Made by a program: the position numbers and the translations under genes. A stretch of 64,000 bases of DNA from UBA964 sp031382085 (GTDB lineage Bacteria > Pseudomonadota > Gammaproteobacteria > Steroidobacterales > Steroidobacteraceae): positions 62,001 to 126,000 of the forward strand of contig JANMYM010000012.1 of the NCBI GenBank assembly GCA_031382085.1. Direction: 5' to 3'. This document shows, piece after piece, positions 28,487 to 37,051 of the stretch. The notes under the pieces are model-generated. The model worked only from the letters and a program-made list of their open reading frames with translations, was not told where the DNA came from and did no database searches. The number at the start of each line of letters is the position of its first letter. The first letter of the stretch is position 1.

Positions 28487-29280
28487 TATGGACTCCGATT
28501 GGCGCTGTGCACCGCGGACTCCGCCAGCCCTGGGGGCGCCGTGCCCTTGCGGAAGTAGAACTCGAAGCATTCGTCGAAGCGCTTTTCGGCATAGGGTACG
28601 AAGTAGATCTTCGCCATCGCTTCGAGCGCATGCGCGTTCTCGATGGAGCCGACGTCGCAGGTTTCGAAACCCATCGCCTCGCAGAGTTTTGCGACTGCGC
28701 GCTTTGCATCGGCATCGTTGCCGACCAGCGGCACGGTCACTGGCCCCTTGGCGAGCCGCGGATCGGCGACGATATGATAGCCAACCGTGTTGAAGGCCTT
28801 CACCACGCGGGCGTTCGGTGCCCAACCCTGGATCAGTTCCCCGGCCGACGTATCGACTGATCCGGCGCGCTGGTTACGCCCGAACTTGAGCGGTGCGTTG
28901 GTGATGTCGAAGAGAATCTTGCCGTCCAGGCGCGCACCGGCCGCACGGATGAAATGCTCTGTGCCTTTCCACAACAACGCCAGCGCAACCAGATCGGCGG
29001 CCGACGCTGCATCCAGCTGCGAGGCTGCGCGTGCGGCCGGTCCGGTGGCACGGACCACGGCCTGCACCCGTTCAGAGGTCGGCTCGCGGGAGCCGAACAC
29101 CACGGCGTAGCCGAGCCCGGCGAAACGGGCGGCGACAGCAGCACCCATCCGGCCGGTGCCGATCACCGCGACCTTGATCTTCGTGGCTCGCGGCGACTGT
29201 CCAGCTGCGCCACGCGCCCCGCCCAGGGACAGCACTGCGGCCGCGGTGGCCGAGGCCTTCAAGAGCATTCTTCTATGCAC
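28486..29280 (-). CDS. Exported NADP-binding oxidoreductase, F420-dependent reductase-like
   Basis: After an N-terminus VHRRMLLKASATAAAVLSL that looks like a Tat signal (RRMLLK plus hydrophobic stretch), the protein has a Rossmann fold: KIKVAVIGTGRMGAAVAARF and VVFGSREP. This matches the NADP oxidoreductase, coenzyme F420-dependent (NpdG-like) family. Later family segments are LFDITNAPLKFG and KAFNTVGYHIVADPRLA. A GTG start with GAGGAG six bases upstream is preferred. Tat export of a dinucleotide-binding protein is plausible but unusual. It is co-transcribed with the NTF2-like lipoprotein. Confidence 0.72.
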   Translation of the reverse strand: MHRRMLLKASATAAAVLSLGGARGAAGQSPRATKIKVAVIGTGRMGAAVAARFAGLGYAVVFGSREPTSERVQAVVRATGPAARAASQLDAASAADLVALALLWKGTEHFIRAAGARLDGKILFDITNAPLKFGRNQRAGSVDTSAGELIQGWAPNARVVKAFNTVGYHIVADPRLAKGPVTVPLVGNDADAKRAVAKLCEAMGFETCDVGSIENAHALEAMAKIYFVPYAEKRFDECFEFYFRKGTAPPGLAESAVHSANRSP

Positions 29281-29518
29281 GCGACGCTCCTCACTTACGG
29301 ATAGGAAATCCAACGGCCCAATTGCAGATTCTACCTGCCGCAGGGGGATCAAGTAGGCGGGATCAGGATCAGCGGGGTGAAGCCGGCGATTTCGGTGTCT
29401 GAACCGAAGCGGTGGTAGTTTGTGAAACGCGTGAGTGGCGGGCGCAACAATACGGGCCCACCCGGCGACTGCGATTTGAGAGGCGGCAAGTCGATCTGCC
29501 ATTGAGCAATGCGCCATA

Positions 29519-29560
29519 ATTACTCAATAATTGAGTAATAATACTCAATGACTGAGTAAT
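29519..29560. promoter_or_regulatory. Tandem 21-bp palindromic operators upstream of ATPase gene
   Basis: Two adjacent 21-bp units each read ATTACTCAA-TRA-TTGAGTAAT. The first (29519-29539) is a perfect palindrome and the second (29540-29560) has one mismatch in each arm. The 21-bp period places both on the same DNA face. They lie 36 bp before the ATPase start and are probably the binding site of a dimeric repressor. Confidence 0.7.
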
Positions 29561-29596
29561 GTTGACAATGCCCGGCAGCGGACGGAAACTCCGCCA

Positions 29597-30784
29597 ATGG
29601 TCTTTTCCCGTGCCCTGGTAACTGATCTCGCCACTGCGTGCCGGCGCACGAAGCCGTTGATTCAGATGATCGTCGGTCCGCGTCAGGTGGGTAAGTCCAC
29701 CGCCGCTGAGCAACTTGTGCGCAAGCTGCGCTGGCCATATGTGTCTGCCTCGGCGGATGCGCCGCTGCCGCCCGGGCCAGAATGGATTGAAACCCAGTGG
29801 CAATTGGCACGCACCCGCAAGCCGGCGGCAAAACAGCGGGTGCTGCTGATGCTCGACGAGGTGCAAAAGGTTCAGGGATGGAGTGAAGTGGTGAAGCGGC
29901 TCTGGGATGAAGAGCGCCGAACCCGCGGGTCGGTGTTACCCATCATCCTCGGCTCGTCCGCGCTGCTGCTACAAAAAGGCGCGACCGACAGTCTCAGCGG
30001 CCGCTTCTTTCTCCATCGCTGTCTGCACTGGTCATGGCCTGAGTGCCGCAGCGCCTTCGGTTGGGACCTGTCGCGCTGGCTTTACTTTGGCGGCTATCCC
30101 GGTGCAGCGGCATTGGCCAGGAATGAATCCGCCTGGAAGCGCTATGTCGTTGACTCGCTGATCGAGACAGTGCTGGCCCGCGACGTGCTGCAACTTCAAA
30201 CCATCAATAAACCCGCGCTGCTGCGACACCTGTTTGCACTGGCTGCGACGTTCCCGTCACAACTTTTGTCATACAACAAAATGCTGGGTCAACTGCAAGA
30301 CGCTGGCAATACCACCACATTGGCGCGGTATCTGCGTCTGCTCGAGACGGCATTCCTGGTTACCGGGCTTGAGCTATTCTCCAAGGGACAGATCCGCAAG
30401 CGCGGCAGCACGCCGAAGCTGGTGCTATGGAACAACGCGCTCGTCAATGCCTTGGGCCTGCGCTCACGCACTGAAGCCATGGCGGATGGAGCATGGTGGG
30501 GCCGTTTGGTCGAGAACGCCGTCGGTGCGCATTTGCTGAATGGCCTGCAGGGACCCGACTGGAGCGTGACCTATTGGCGCGATGGCGGCGATGAAGTTGA
30601 TTTTGTGGTGGCCCATGGCATGCGAGTTTGGGCAATCGAGGTCAAGAGCGGGCGTCCGGGAAAGCCTAACGGACTGGTGGCCTTTAGAAAGCGCTATCCG
30701 CAGGCCAAAGTCTGGTTGTTGGGCGGCGGTGGATTGAAACTCGAAGAGTTCTTTTCGCGGCCAGCGACCGATTGGTTCGACTAG
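29597..30784 (+). CDS. AAA (AAA_14) ATPase with DUF4143 C-terminal domain
   Basis: The N-terminal AAA_14 ATPase has Walker A IVGPRQVGKSTAAEQ near residue 25 and Walker B LLMLDEVQKV. The C-terminal DUF4143 domain shows a PD-(D/E)XK nuclease-like pattern: GGDEVDFVVAHG and VWAIEVKSGRPG. These ATPases are widespread, patchily distributed and of unknown function. It lies between the tRNA-Ser 3'-end repeats, with tandem palindromes upstream. No integrase is present. Confidence 0.85.
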   Translation: MVFSRALVTDLATACRRTKPLIQMIVGPRQVGKSTAAEQLVRKLRWPYVSASADAPLPPGPEWIETQWQLARTRKPAAKQRVLLMLDEVQKVQGWSEVVKRLWDEERRTRGSVLPIILGSSALLLQKGATDSLSGRFFLHRCLHWSWPECRSAFGWDLSRWLYFGGYPGAAALARNESAWKRYVVDSLIETVLARDVLQLQTINKPALLRHLFALAATFPSQLLSYNKMLGQLQDAGNTTTLARYLRLLETAFLVTGLELFSKGQIRKRGSTPKLVLWNNALVNALGLRSRTEAMADGAWWGRLVENAVGAHLLNGLQGPDWSVTYWRDGGDEVDFVVAHGMRVWAIEVKSGRPGKPNGLVAFRKRYPQAKVWLLGGGGLKLEEFFSRPATDWFD

Positions 30785-30850
30785 GGCTCCAGTCAGCGAG
30801 CCGCTTGAACGTTTACTCGGCGACGAAGCGATCCGTTTAGGCTTGATTTT

Positions 30851-30952
30851 TGATGGTATATCTGATGGTACTGAAATTCAGGGAGTAGCTAAAACACCTT
30901 GAAAACAGCACTGTCGGCAGCCGATATGAATACCTCTCTCTCCGCCAGTTTT
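30851..30952. repeat. Third tRNA-Ser 3'-end copy (att-like) with adjacent TGATGGTA repeats
   Basis: Bases 30933-30952 are an exact 20-bp copy of the tRNA-Ser 3' end plus flank (CCTCTCTCTCCGCCAGTTTT). Two TGATGGTA direct repeats (30851-30858 and 30863-30870, 12-bp period) lie about 65 bp before it and resemble integrase arm-type sites. Together they look like the right end of an integrated element beginning at tRNA-Ser. The element now lacks a recombinase. Confidence 0.7.
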
Positions 30953-30955
30953 CGG

Positions 30956-32179
30956 TCAGGCCCAAAGCGCGGCTATTGGTATCGCTTTCAGCTTCTCGCC
31001 AAACGGCAATGTTTGTTCGCCGTTATAGAGCAAAATGCCCTGCACGAATGAAGTTTTGGCCGCAGATGCAAGTCGTTCAAGACCACCGAAGTCGCGTCGC
31101 GTAATTGAGGCTGCAGCCTTCACTTCGATGCCTACCACTTTACCTGCTGTATTTTCGAGCACGAAATCCACTTCGAAGTCATCCCGGTCGCGGTAGTGAA
31201 ACATCGCCACGCGCTCATCCGACCACGATGACATCTTGAGCAACTCCGAGAAAACGAAAGTCTCCAGCAGCGATCCGAACAAGTGCCGATCTGCTCGCAT
31301 TCTGGCGATGGAGTGCCCTCGCAATCCAGCGAGCAGTCCTGCATCCATGAAATGCAATTTCGGGGTTTTGACAAGCCTCGATAGGTCGTTGCGGAACCAT
31401 GGTTTAAGGCGTTGCAGTAAATACAATTGTTCCAGTACGCGAAGGTAATGATCGACTGTCTTGTGGTCGAGCTGGGCGCTGCGTCCAATTTCGGAGAGAT
31501 TTGTTAGCTGACCGGAGAAGCTAGCTGCTATTTCGAGTACCCGCGGCATTTGGCCCGGTTTGACCAGATCCGCGACTTCGGGAAGGTCACGTTCCACTAT
31601 CGCGTGGATGTACGCGCGATACCAATCCTGGCGCCGTCGCTCACTGCGACGCTTGATGGCGCCCGGATAACCGCCAGTAACAACGAGGTTCATCAGTTCT
31701 TCGCCAGTGAGCGATTCATGTGGCTGCGGCGTACGACCTTGAAATATCTTTTCCAGGAATCCAGGCCGCTTTAGCCGCAATCGTTCGCTGCGACCCAGTG
31801 GGTAGAGCGGCACGACTTCGATCCGGCCCGCCAGGGAGTCGCGAACTGTCTTGATCGTCAGCAAGTTGGCTGACCCGGTCAACAGGAAGCGGCCGGGGCG
31901 CGGATCTTCATCTACGCTATGTTTGATGGCCAGCATCAGATCCGGTGCGCGTTGCACTTCGTCTATCACCGCACGATCCATCCCCTGGATGAACGCGACC
32001 GGATCGGACTGCGCAGCTTGCAGTGTGGGCAGATTGTCGAGCGTGAAAAACTTCAGGCCCTGCCGCGTGAATCGGCGTGAGAGCGTGGTCTTGCCGGCTT
32101 GCCGTGGGCCACTGATTGCCACTACACGCGTGTCACGTAGTGCCCTGCGGACTTGAGATTCAGCATGGCGCGCGTACAT
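30956..32179 (-). CDS. AAA (AAA_14) ATPase with DUF4143 C-terminal domain
   Basis: The 407-residue protein has Walker A AISGPRQAGKTTLSRRF near residue 22, Walker B AVIDEVQRAPD and a sensor segment FLLTGSANLLTIKTV. The C-terminal DUF4143 domain has RDDFEVDFVLEN and VVGIEVKAAASI, again the nuclease-like pattern. Its stop lies four bases from the third tRNA-Ser 3'-end copy, so the gene points at it. It is only distantly similar to the first ATPase. Three 22-bp repeats sit upstream. Function unknown. Confidence 0.87.
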   Translation of the reverse strand: MYARHAESQVRRALRDTRVVAISGPRQAGKTTLSRRFTRQGLKFFTLDNLPTLQAAQSDPVAFIQGMDRAVIDEVQRAPDLMLAIKHSVDEDPRPGRFLLTGSANLLTIKTVRDSLAGRIEVVPLYPLGRSERLRLKRPGFLEKIFQGRTPQPHESLTGEELMNLVVTGGYPGAIKRRSERRRQDWYRAYIHAIVERDLPEVADLVKPGQMPRVLEIAASFSGQLTNLSEIGRSAQLDHKTVDHYLRVLEQLYLLQRLKPWFRNDLSRLVKTPKLHFMDAGLLAGLRGHSIARMRADRHLFGSLLETFVFSELLKMSSWSDERVAMFHYRDRDDFEVDFVLENTAGKVVGIEVKAAASITRRDFGGLERLASAAKTSFVQGILLYNGEQTLPFGEKLKAIPIAALWA

Positions 32180-32195
32180 GATTGTTCAAGAGTAG

Positions 32196-32255
32196 CGGCT
32201 AATTGGGAATTGCGCAACGGCTAATTGGGAATTTAAGAGCGGCAATTCGGGATTT
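32196..32255. repeat. Three 22-bp-period direct repeats upstream of ATPase gene
   Basis: Three copies of a CGGCTAATTGGGAATT motif start at 32196, 32218 and 32240, exactly 22 bp apart; the third is diverged (CGGCAATTCGGGATTT). They lie 17 bp before the ATPase start, in the position of an operator. The rest of the stretch up to the DUF3617 gene shows nothing else. Confidence 0.7.
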
Positions 32256-32492
32256 GAGTTCTGTCCCGCTCGGCATGGGCGCCGGGTCTTGGTCAATGCC
32301 GGAAGCAGGTGAACATCCTGCGCAACCTCGATCCCATTGGCGCTTGAGTTGGTACAGGTTTCGATGCGCTGGGAAAAATCCGTTAAGCCAACGGCTTGGC
32401 GAACCATTCTATTGCCGGCCTGTCCGGGCCCGGGTGTATCATTTTCCAGCGAACGCGTCATTGCCTTAACAAACTCCGAGGAGAGGGAAATC

Positions 32493-32918
32493 ATGGCTAT
32501 ACCGTATCTGCGCCCAACGTTGGCCGCCGCCGTGCTCGTGCTATGCCTGCCACAGGTCCTGATGGCCGACCCACCCGCCAAGGGCGACCTCTGGAAAGTG
32601 AGCAGCAAGATGTCGATGGAGGGCATGCCGATGGAAATGCCGGCGCAGACCGCAACGCACTGCGCGGCAAAGGAGTGGACCAAACCGCCGGCCGACGACA
32701 ACCCGCGCCAGAAATGCAAGCGCGCGGACTACCGGATGAGCGGTGGCAAGATTTCCTGGACTGAAAGTTGCGAATCGCCGGCAATGACGGGCAGGGGCGA
32801 GATCACACGGCAAGGTACCGATGCCTACACCGGGACGATTCAGTACTCATCCGCGCAAGGCAACATGACGATCAAGTTGAGCGGCCACAAAATCGGCGAG
32901 TGCGACAATCCGGGTTAG
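32493..32918 (+). CDS. DUF3617 family periplasmic protein
   Basis: The 141-residue product has a signal peptide (MAIPYLRPTLAAAVLVLCLP, cleaved near VLMADPP) and a DUF3617 domain: GDLWKVSSKMSMEGMPMEMP and a pair of cysteines around THCAAKEW and CKRADYRMSGG. The ATG is preceded by GAGGAGAGGG. A longer frame starting upstream lacks a signal and is not preferred. Function unknown; DUF3617 proteins are common in oligotrophic proteobacteria. Confidence 0.8.
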   Translation: MAIPYLRPTLAAAVLVLCLPQVLMADPPAKGDLWKVSSKMSMEGMPMEMPAQTATHCAAKEWTKPPADDNPRQKCKRADYRMSGGKISWTESCESPAMTGRGEITRQGTDAYTGTIQYSSAQGNMTIKLSGHKIGECDNPG

Positions 32919-32949
32919 CATCGGACGTCACCGCAAGTCGCAGCTGTAG

Positions 32950-34218
32950 ATGAGAAATTGGCAGCGACTGCGCAACATCATCGGCGGCTCCGCCGGCAAT
33001 TTCGTCGAGTGGTTCGACTGGTTCGTGTACGCGTCCTTTGCGATCTATTTCTCGCGCGCTTTTTTCCCGCAGGGCAGCCAGACCGTGCAATTGCTGAATG
33101 CGGCCTTTGTCTTTGCGGGCGGCTTTCTGGCGCGACCGCTCGGCGCCTGGTTGATGGGGCGTTATGCCGACCGTGCCGGTCGGCGCGCCGCGCTGGCCTT
33201 GTCGGTTGGCCTGATGTGCCTGGGGTCGCTGGCCATTGCGATCATGCCTGCCGGTCTCGGCGTCGCCTCCACCGTGCTGCTGATCGCCGCGCGCGTATTG
33301 CAGGGTCTGTCGCTCGGCGGTGAGTACGGCGCCTCGTCCACCTACGTCAGCGAAATGTCACACCGGACCACCCGCGGTCTGTGGTCGGGGGTCTATTACT
33401 CGACGCTGGTGGCCGGGCAGCTAACAGCCGTGTTAGTCCAGGTGTTGCTGCAGCTGATGCTGAGTGAAGCGCAGCTTTATGCCTGGGGCTGGCGCGTACC
33501 ATTTGCAATCGGCGCGCTGCTGTCGCTCGTGGTGTTCTGGATACGGCGCGGCATCGACGAAACCCATTTGTTCGCGGTGGAATCAGATGGCGCGCAACAC
33601 GAGAGCACAGGCTGGCGCCTGCTGACCCGTTACCCAACGGAAACCTTCATGGTTATTGCGCTCAGCGCCGGGGGTGGCGTTGGGTTCTACACCTATACCA
33701 CGTATATGCAGAAATACCTGGTGAACACGGCGGGGTTTCCCAAGGACAGCGCCTCGCGGATCATCACGCTGGTGCTGCTGAGCATGATGTTCCTGCTGCC
33801 ACTGACCGGCTGGATCTCGGACAAGATCGGCCGCAAGCCGGTGCTGGCATTTTCCTACGGCGCGGGCGCTTTGTTAGCTGTGCCGGTGTCGACTGCGCTC
33901 GCGACCGTGACGGACCCGGTGCAGGCCTATCTGCTGTGCATGCTGCCGGTGATTGCCTTGTGCGGCTATGCCGCGCTCAGCAGCATCATCAAGGCCGAGC
34001 TGTTTCCGACCCGGGTGCGCGCACTGGGCGTGGCCCTGCCGTACGCCTTCTCGCAGGCCATTTTCGGCGGCAACGCCGAGACTGCTGCGCTGTTGTTCAA
34101 GCGCGCGGGTCACGAGCCCGGCTACTACTGGCTGGTGAGCGGTCTCATGACCCTGGGCCTGGTGGTCGCCCTCTGCATGCGGGATACGCAGAAACAGAGC
34201 CTGATTGCCGATGGCTGA
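32950..34218 (+). CDS. MFS transporter, metabolite:H+ symporter (MHS) family
   Basis: The 422-residue product has about 12 transmembrane segments and the MHS signature near the N-terminus (GGSAGNFVEWFDWFVYASFA), with the cytoplasmic loop motif GRYADRAGRRAAL. KgtP, ProP and ShiA belong to this family, so an organic acid or zwitterion substrate is likely. The second half repeats the loop as DKIGRKPVL. The adjacent TonB receptor may share a substrate, but the two genes are separated by 182 bp. Confidence 0.88.
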   Translation: MRNWQRLRNIIGGSAGNFVEWFDWFVYASFAIYFSRAFFPQGSQTVQLLNAAFVFAGGFLARPLGAWLMGRYADRAGRRAALALSVGLMCLGSLAIAIMPAGLGVASTVLLIAARVLQGLSLGGEYGASSTYVSEMSHRTTRGLWSGVYYSTLVAGQLTAVLVQVLLQLMLSEAQLYAWGWRVPFAIGALLSLVVFWIRRGIDETHLFAVESDGAQHESTGWRLLTRYPTETFMVIALSAGGGVGFYTYTTYMQKYLVNTAGFPKDSASRIITLVLLSMMFLLPLTGWISDKIGRKPVLAFSYGAGALLAVPVSTALATVTDPVQAYLLCMLPVIALCGYAALSSIIKAELFPTRVRALGVALPYAFSQAIFGGNAETAALLFKRAGHEPGYYWLVSGLMTLGLVVALCMRDTQKQSLIADG

Positions 34219-34264
34219 CGGCCAACTGGAATCGACGGCGCAACGCAGCAAGTATTTGCCACTC

Positions 34265-34281
34265 GGTTGTTGTAAACAACC
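34265..34281. promoter_or_regulatory. Operator-like palindrome upstream of TonB receptor
   Basis: The 17-bp sequence GGTTGTT-GTA-AACAACC is a perfect inverted repeat with a 3-bp centre, about 120 bp before the receptor start. It resembles LacI-family operators with a TTGTNNACAA core. No cognate regulator is nearby. The remainder of the 180-bp gap shows nothing else. Confidence 0.4.
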
Positions 34282-34400
34282 AACGGTCGCAGTCCTGCAG
34301 CAGGCCGCTATACCCTGCCGAAATCCAGTGTTTCGTTGACATCATGAAGATATGACGATTAAATCCCGTTTGGCCACTTTCCGGCCGGGGGACTCTAAAA

Positions 34401-36983
34401 ATGCTGTCATCTCGCAACCTGACGATCGCGATTGCTTCGGTGCTTTCCTGCGTGGCGTTTGCGCCCGCGTTTGCGGCGGAAGGAGAGCTCGAAGAGATCA
34501 CGGTTACCGCGCGTAAAATCACCGAGCGCTTGCTGGACGCGCCGATCTCGATCACCGCATTCAGCGCGACTGCGATCGACGAAAAAGGCCTGAAGAATCT
34601 CGAGGATATCGCCCGTTCAACACCGGGTATGCAGTACTCGCTGCAGGGTGGCCAGATTCCCGGACGTTATAACTCCGCGATCCGTTTTCGCGGCATGAAC
34701 GTCAATTCCGCGGCGCCGTCATTGCAGTTGAGCGCGCTGTTTATCGACGGCATTTTTTCGCTCGGCGGCACGCAATCGATTCCTTATGACGATATCGAGC
34801 GCATCGAGGTAGTGCGTGGGCCGCAGTCTGCGACCTACGGACGCAGCACGTTTGCGGGCGCTGTCAATTACATCACCCGTACTCCGTCGCTGACGGAAGC
34901 CTCCGGCCAGGTCAACCTGGCCGCCGGCACCTACCGCGACAACACGGTTTCGGCGAGCTTTGAAGCGCCGATCGTCAATGACAAGCTGTCGTTCCGCGTC
35001 GGCGCACGCCATTACTCGCGCGGCGCTGTCATGCGAGGGACTGATGGCGGCGGTTATGGCGAGGAATCGAGCAAGTCGATTCAGGGCACCTTGTATTTCA
35101 AGCCCACCGAGGCGCTGAGCTTCAAGTTACGCGGCTTTTATGACGTGGACGATGACGGCCCGGCGTTAGGCGGCATCGTTCAGGGTTTGAAAAACAATAC
35201 CTGCGCTGGCGTTACCGTTCAAACCCAGGATCCCATGGTCCCGGTGGCGACGCCGATGAACTACATCTGCGGCGCGGTGCCGGAGCAGGGCAGCGCGATT
35301 TCGGCCACCGGCGGTTTCAATATCATTGATACCCCGACAACACTGCGTCCGCCCCAGGCGGTCGCGATCGGCCTGCCGGATTACCTGGTCAACACCCTGG
35401 TGAACGCGCCGTCGCCGGTTTTGGCCGGCTCCGTGCCGCAAATCGACCATGTTGGCCTGATTCGCAATGTCGCCCGCTATTCCTTGACCGGCGAATATGA
35501 TTTTGGGAACGGCTACAACCTGATTTTTCAGGGCGGCATGAACAAGCTGCGTGCGAACTGGATTCGTCCCTTCGGTCTGTCGCCGCTCGGACTCTGGTGG
35601 TCCCGGGATCCGCAGAATTCCAAAGACAAGAGCTTTGAGCTGCGTCTGACCTCGCCCCAGGAAGGCAAATTCACCTGGCTGGTCGGCGTCAACAAATACG
35701 ACCAGGATTTCATCTCCTCCGGATCGGGCGGCGATGCTGTGAACCTGTGCTGGCCAATCACGGGCCGGCCGGTACGCGCCACGGCGGGTCCTTGCGTGGT
35801 CGGCAATGTGAGCGCGATCTTGTTTGCCAACGGACTGGCGCAGGATTCGGATCACGTCGAAACCTTTGGAATTTTTGCCGCGGCGAACTACAAGCTCACG
35901 GATCAGTGGATGCTCAGCCTGGAAGGGCGCCATCAAAAGGACCAATCGACCAGCGGCGTGCTGACGGCAGCGCCCTTCAAGGTCGAGGAAACCGGCTTCC
36001 TGCCGCGTTTCATCGTTCGCTACCAGCCTAACAATAACACCAACATTTACGCGAGCTATTCCAAGGGTGTGCTGCCGCCGCAGGTCAATACCCAGCTCGC
36101 GATTGCCACGGCACGCGAGTTCGCGCAATACCAGGTCGCGCAGCCTGGTGTGCCGACGATCATCGCGGGTGATGATCTCAAGATGTATGAACTCGGCTGG
36201 AAACAGAAGTTCTGGGAGAACCGCGCGGAAATCGCGCTGTCGGTGTATTCCGGCAAGTGGAAGAACCAGAAGGGCCGTTCGGTGGCCGCGATTCGTGAAG
36301 ATTGCGGCAGTCCGTCGCATGGTGTCGGCAATGCGGGATCGGGTTGTCTGCCGGTGGGTGGCGTCAATCTTCCGGGCCAGTTGCTCGCCGCGCAGGGGCA
36401 GCCTGCGACCCTGGCCGACGGCACGCCGTTTTTGAATTTCCGCAATTTCAACGTGCCGGGCAACAGCAAAGTTGAAGGCGTGGAGTTTGCCGGCAACCTG
36501 GCGCTGACCGATCGTTGGCAGGCCGCGGCGACCTTTACGGTCGCGAAGACCGAGTACGAGGACTTCACCTTCAACTTCCTGTCCGCCATTTCGGTGTTCA
36601 CGCAGATGAAGGGCAACCAGAACGCCCGCTTCCCGAAGACCTCGGGCAGCCTGTCGAGCGGCTATGAGGCGCCGATGAAGAACGGCGACTGGAAGTGGTT
36701 CGTGAATGGCAATCTGGGCTATGTCGGCAAGACCTTTACCGATGAAAGCAACCTGGCGTACTGCAAGAGCTACGTGACGACCAACGTCCGGTTCGGCGTC
36801 GGCAAGGAAAAACTGCGCCTCGAAGGCTTCATCACGAATGCGACCAACGAGAATGCCTGGACGTCCTGCTCGCGCTGGTCCGATTTCGATTCGGTCCCGA
36901 CCATCGGCACGGCGTTCCAGGGTGTCGCCGTATCGCCGCTGATTCCGCGGCAGTTCGGCGTGCGCGCGACGATCAAATTCTGA
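34401..36983 (+). CDS. TonB-dependent outer-membrane receptor
   Basis: The 860-residue protein has a signal peptide (IASVLSCVAFAPAFAAEG). The TonB box/plug region follows with LEEITVTARKITERLLDAP, IARSTPGMQYS, and FRGMNVNSAAPSLQLSALFIDG (abbreviated FRGMNVN, LFIDG). The 22-strand barrel ends in the terminal phenylalanine of VRATIKF. It transports an unknown substrate using TonB energy. A transcription terminator follows. It resembles receptors of Sphingomonas and Caulobacter-like oligotrophs. Confidence 0.9.
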   Translation: MLSSRNLTIAIASVLSCVAFAPAFAAEGELEEITVTARKITERLLDAPISITAFSATAIDEKGLKNLEDIARSTPGMQYSLQGGQIPGRYNSAIRFRGMNVNSAAPSLQLSALFIDGIFSLGGTQSIPYDDIERIEVVRGPQSATYGRSTFAGAVNYITRTPSLTEASGQVNLAAGTYRDNTVSASFEAPIVNDKLSFRVGARHYSRGAVMRGTDGGGYGEESSKSIQGTLYFKPTEALSFKLRGFYDVDDDGPALGGIVQGLKNNTCAGVTVQTQDPMVPVATPMNYICGAVPEQGSAISATGGFNIIDTPTTLRPPQAVAIGLPDYLVNTLVNAPSPVLAGSVPQIDHVGLIRNVARYSLTGEYDFGNGYNLIFQGGMNKLRANWIRPFGLSPLGLWWSRDPQNSKDKSFELRLTSPQEGKFTWLVGVNKYDQDFISSGSGGDAVNLCWPITGRPVRATAGPCVVGNVSAILFANGLAQDSDHVETFGIFAAANYKLTDQWMLSLEGRHQKDQSTSGVLTAAPFKVEETGFLPRFIVRYQPNNNTNIYASYSKGVLPPQVNTQLAIATAREFAQYQVAQPGVPTIIAGDDLKMYELGWKQKFWENRAEIALSVYSGKWKNQKGRSVAAIREDCGSPSHGVGNAGSGCLPVGGVNLPGQLLAAQGQPATLADGTPFLNFRNFNVPGNSKVEGVEFAGNLALTDRWQAAATFTVAKTEYEDFTFNFLSAISVFTQMKGNQNARFPKTSGSLSSGYEAPMKNGDWKWFVNGNLGYVGKTFTDESNLAYCKSYVTTNVRFGVGKEKLRLEGFITNATNENAWTSCSRWSDFDSVPTIGTAFQGVAVSPLIPRQFGVRATIKF

Positions 36984-37007
36984 TCGCGACCGGCACCATG
37001 AGCTAAC

Positions 37008-37040
37008 AAAGGCCGCCCCTCACCGGGTGGCCTTTTTCTT
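37008..37040. terminator. Rho-independent terminator
   Basis: An 11-bp stem AAAGGCCGCCC / GGGTGGCCTTT with one G-T wobble, a six-base loop and a T run follows the TonB receptor. It sits between convergent genes and may serve both, since an A run precedes the stem. Confidence 0.75.
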
Positions 37041-37051
37041 TGCTAAGCCTG

